Below the pieces are notes generated by a model. That model saw nothing but the letters and a program-made list of their open reading frames with translations. It had not been told where the DNA came from and made no database searches. The position numbers and the translations under genes were made by a program. DNA of 5,308 nt from an uncultured Eubacteriales bacterium (GTDB lineage Bacteria > Bacillota > Clostridia > Peptostreptococcales > Anaerovoracaceae), in NCBI GenBank assembly GCA_902772685.1, contig CACYBO010000024.1, forward strand, positions 1 through 5,308, written 5' to 3'. Shown here piece after piece: positions 4,423 through 5,308 of the stretch. Position 1 is the stretch's first letter. The number at the start of each line of letters is the position of its first letter.

Positions 4423-5308
4423 TCAGCGACGCGCGACGCCGGTCCGACGCGCTGCCTCTGCGACGGCCTCCGCGACCGTTTTTCCCACGCCTTCTTCGAG
4501 GGCCTTTGGGATGATGTAATCCGCGCTGAGTTTGTCTTCCGGGATGAACTCCGCCAGCGCCTTCGCCGCGGCCATTTTCATCTCCTCATTGATGTCCGAC
4601 GCTCTGACGTCGAAGGTCCCGCGGAAGACGCCCGGGAACGCGAGGACGTTGTTGACCTGATTTGGAAAATCCGAACGGCCCGTCGCAATCACAGCTGCGC
4701 CGGCTGCCTTTGCTTCATCAGGGAAAATCTCCGGGGTCGGATTCGCGCAGGCGAAGATGATCGGGTCCGGATTCATGGAGCGGACCATCTCCCCAGTGAC
4801 AAGGCCCGGCGCGGATACGCCGATGAAGATGTCGGCGCCCTTGAGAGCATCCGCCAGAGAGCCCTTCTGCTGCTCCGGATTCGTCACAGCGGCCATCTCT
4901 TCCTTGATCCAGTTCATTCCGTCCGGTCTGCCCTGATAGATGATCCCCCTTCTGTCCGTCATGACGATGTTTCTGAAACCCGCGGACAGCAGCAGCTTCG
5001 TGATGGAAACGGCGGCAGCGCCGGCACCGGACGTGACGACCTTGACGTCTTCCTTCTTCTTGCCGACGATCTTTAGCGCATTCGTCAGACCAGCCAGCGT
5101 AATGATCGCTGTTCCATGCTGATCATCGTGAAAGATCGGAATGTCGCATTTTTCTTTGAGTTTTCTCTCGATCTCGAAACACCGCGGCGCGGAGATGTCC
5201 TCCAGATTGATCCCGCCGAAAGAGCCCGACACCAGATAGACCGTGTTGACGATATCGTCGACGTCCTTTGACTTGATGCACAAAGGGAACGCGTCCACAT
5301 CGCCGAAA
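4423..5308 (-). CDS. NAD(P)-dependent malic enzyme (malate dehydrogenase, oxaloacetate-decarboxylating), N-terminus cut
   Basis: About 295 C-terminal residues are visible; the frame runs off the right edge, and bacterial short-form enzymes are near 390 residues. GTG at 5296-5298 is an internal valine codon, not a start. Counting that codon as residue 1, metal-binding motifs are NLEDISAPRCFEIE (31-44; E33, D34) and FHDDQHGTA (56-64; D58, D59). The Rossmann loop is TSGAGAAA (89-96) with MTDRRG (113-118) after the second strand. NPTPEIFP (186-193) and the typical GRSDFPNQVNN and AFPGVFRG motifs (207-217, 220-227) follow. The catalytic Tyr and the first Lys would lie off the window. The enzyme oxidatively decarboxylates malate to pyruvate plus CO2 in the cytosol. 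Cofactor preference is not decidable from this portion. The gene is GC-richer than the left half of the window and has no visible partner. Confidence 0.96.
   Translation of the reverse strand, partial: FGDVDAFPLCIKSKDVDDIVNTVYLVSGSFGGINLEDISAPRCFEIERKLKEKCDIPIFHDDQHGTAIITLAGLTNALKIVGKKKEDVKVVTSGAGAAAVSITKLLLSAGFRNIVMTDRRGIIYQGRPDGMNWIKEEMAAVTNPEQQKGSLADALKGADIFIGVSAPGLVTGEMVRSMNPDPIIFACANPTPEIFPDEAKAAGAAVIATGRSDFPNQVNNVLAFPGVFRGTFDVRASDINEEMKMAAAKALAEFIPEDKLSADYIIPKALEEGVGKTVAEAVAEAARRTGVARR

Overview
The window looks like a stretch of chromosome from an anaerobic Bacillota, most likely a Clostridia/Eubacteriales lineage. This is inferred from strong AGGAGG-type ribosome binding sites, an extended -10 promoter, U-rich intrinsic terminators, and a DUF523/TudS-type protein of the clostridial kind. 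Seven protein-coding genes are clear. An eighth, a 39-codon gene with a near-perfect Shine-Dalgarno, is likely. Only the left-edge gene reads rightward; all the others read leftward (minus strand).

Layout: 1-371 is the 3' part of a MutT-type Nudix hydrolase (plus). Convergent to it at 469-1116 is an AT-rich gene for a winged-helix plus GIY-YIG nuclease. Next on the minus strand are a 94-residue four-cysteine protein (1175-1459) and a TudS-related desulfidase (1473-2051), which form an operon behind an extended -10 promoter. The 2052-2496 interval is dense. It holds that promoter, an inverted repeat, the 39-residue hydrophobic ORF (2188-2307), a decayed plus-strand Nudix gene fragment (about 2370-2469) and an intrinsic terminator embedded in that fragment. 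The terminator serves an HD-domain 5'-deoxynucleotidase-like gene (2497-3114). Between this gene and the next lies a nested palindrome with four TGGGGTAC cores (3169-3239) and a clean terminator (3244-3268). A cation diffusion facilitator transporter (3277-4299) and the C-terminal three quarters of a malic enzyme (4423 to the right edge) complete the window.

Function: four genes touch nucleotide or nucleic-acid chemistry: the Nudix hydrolase, the HD nucleotidase, the TudS-like desulfidase and the GIY-YIG nuclease. The malic enzyme and the CDF transporter are ordinary housekeeping functions. No complete new multi-gene system is proven here. The best leads are the small hydrophobic ORF, the Nudix relic that now supplies a terminator and brackets an accessory-looking 2 kb segment, and the concentric TGGGGTAC palindrome.
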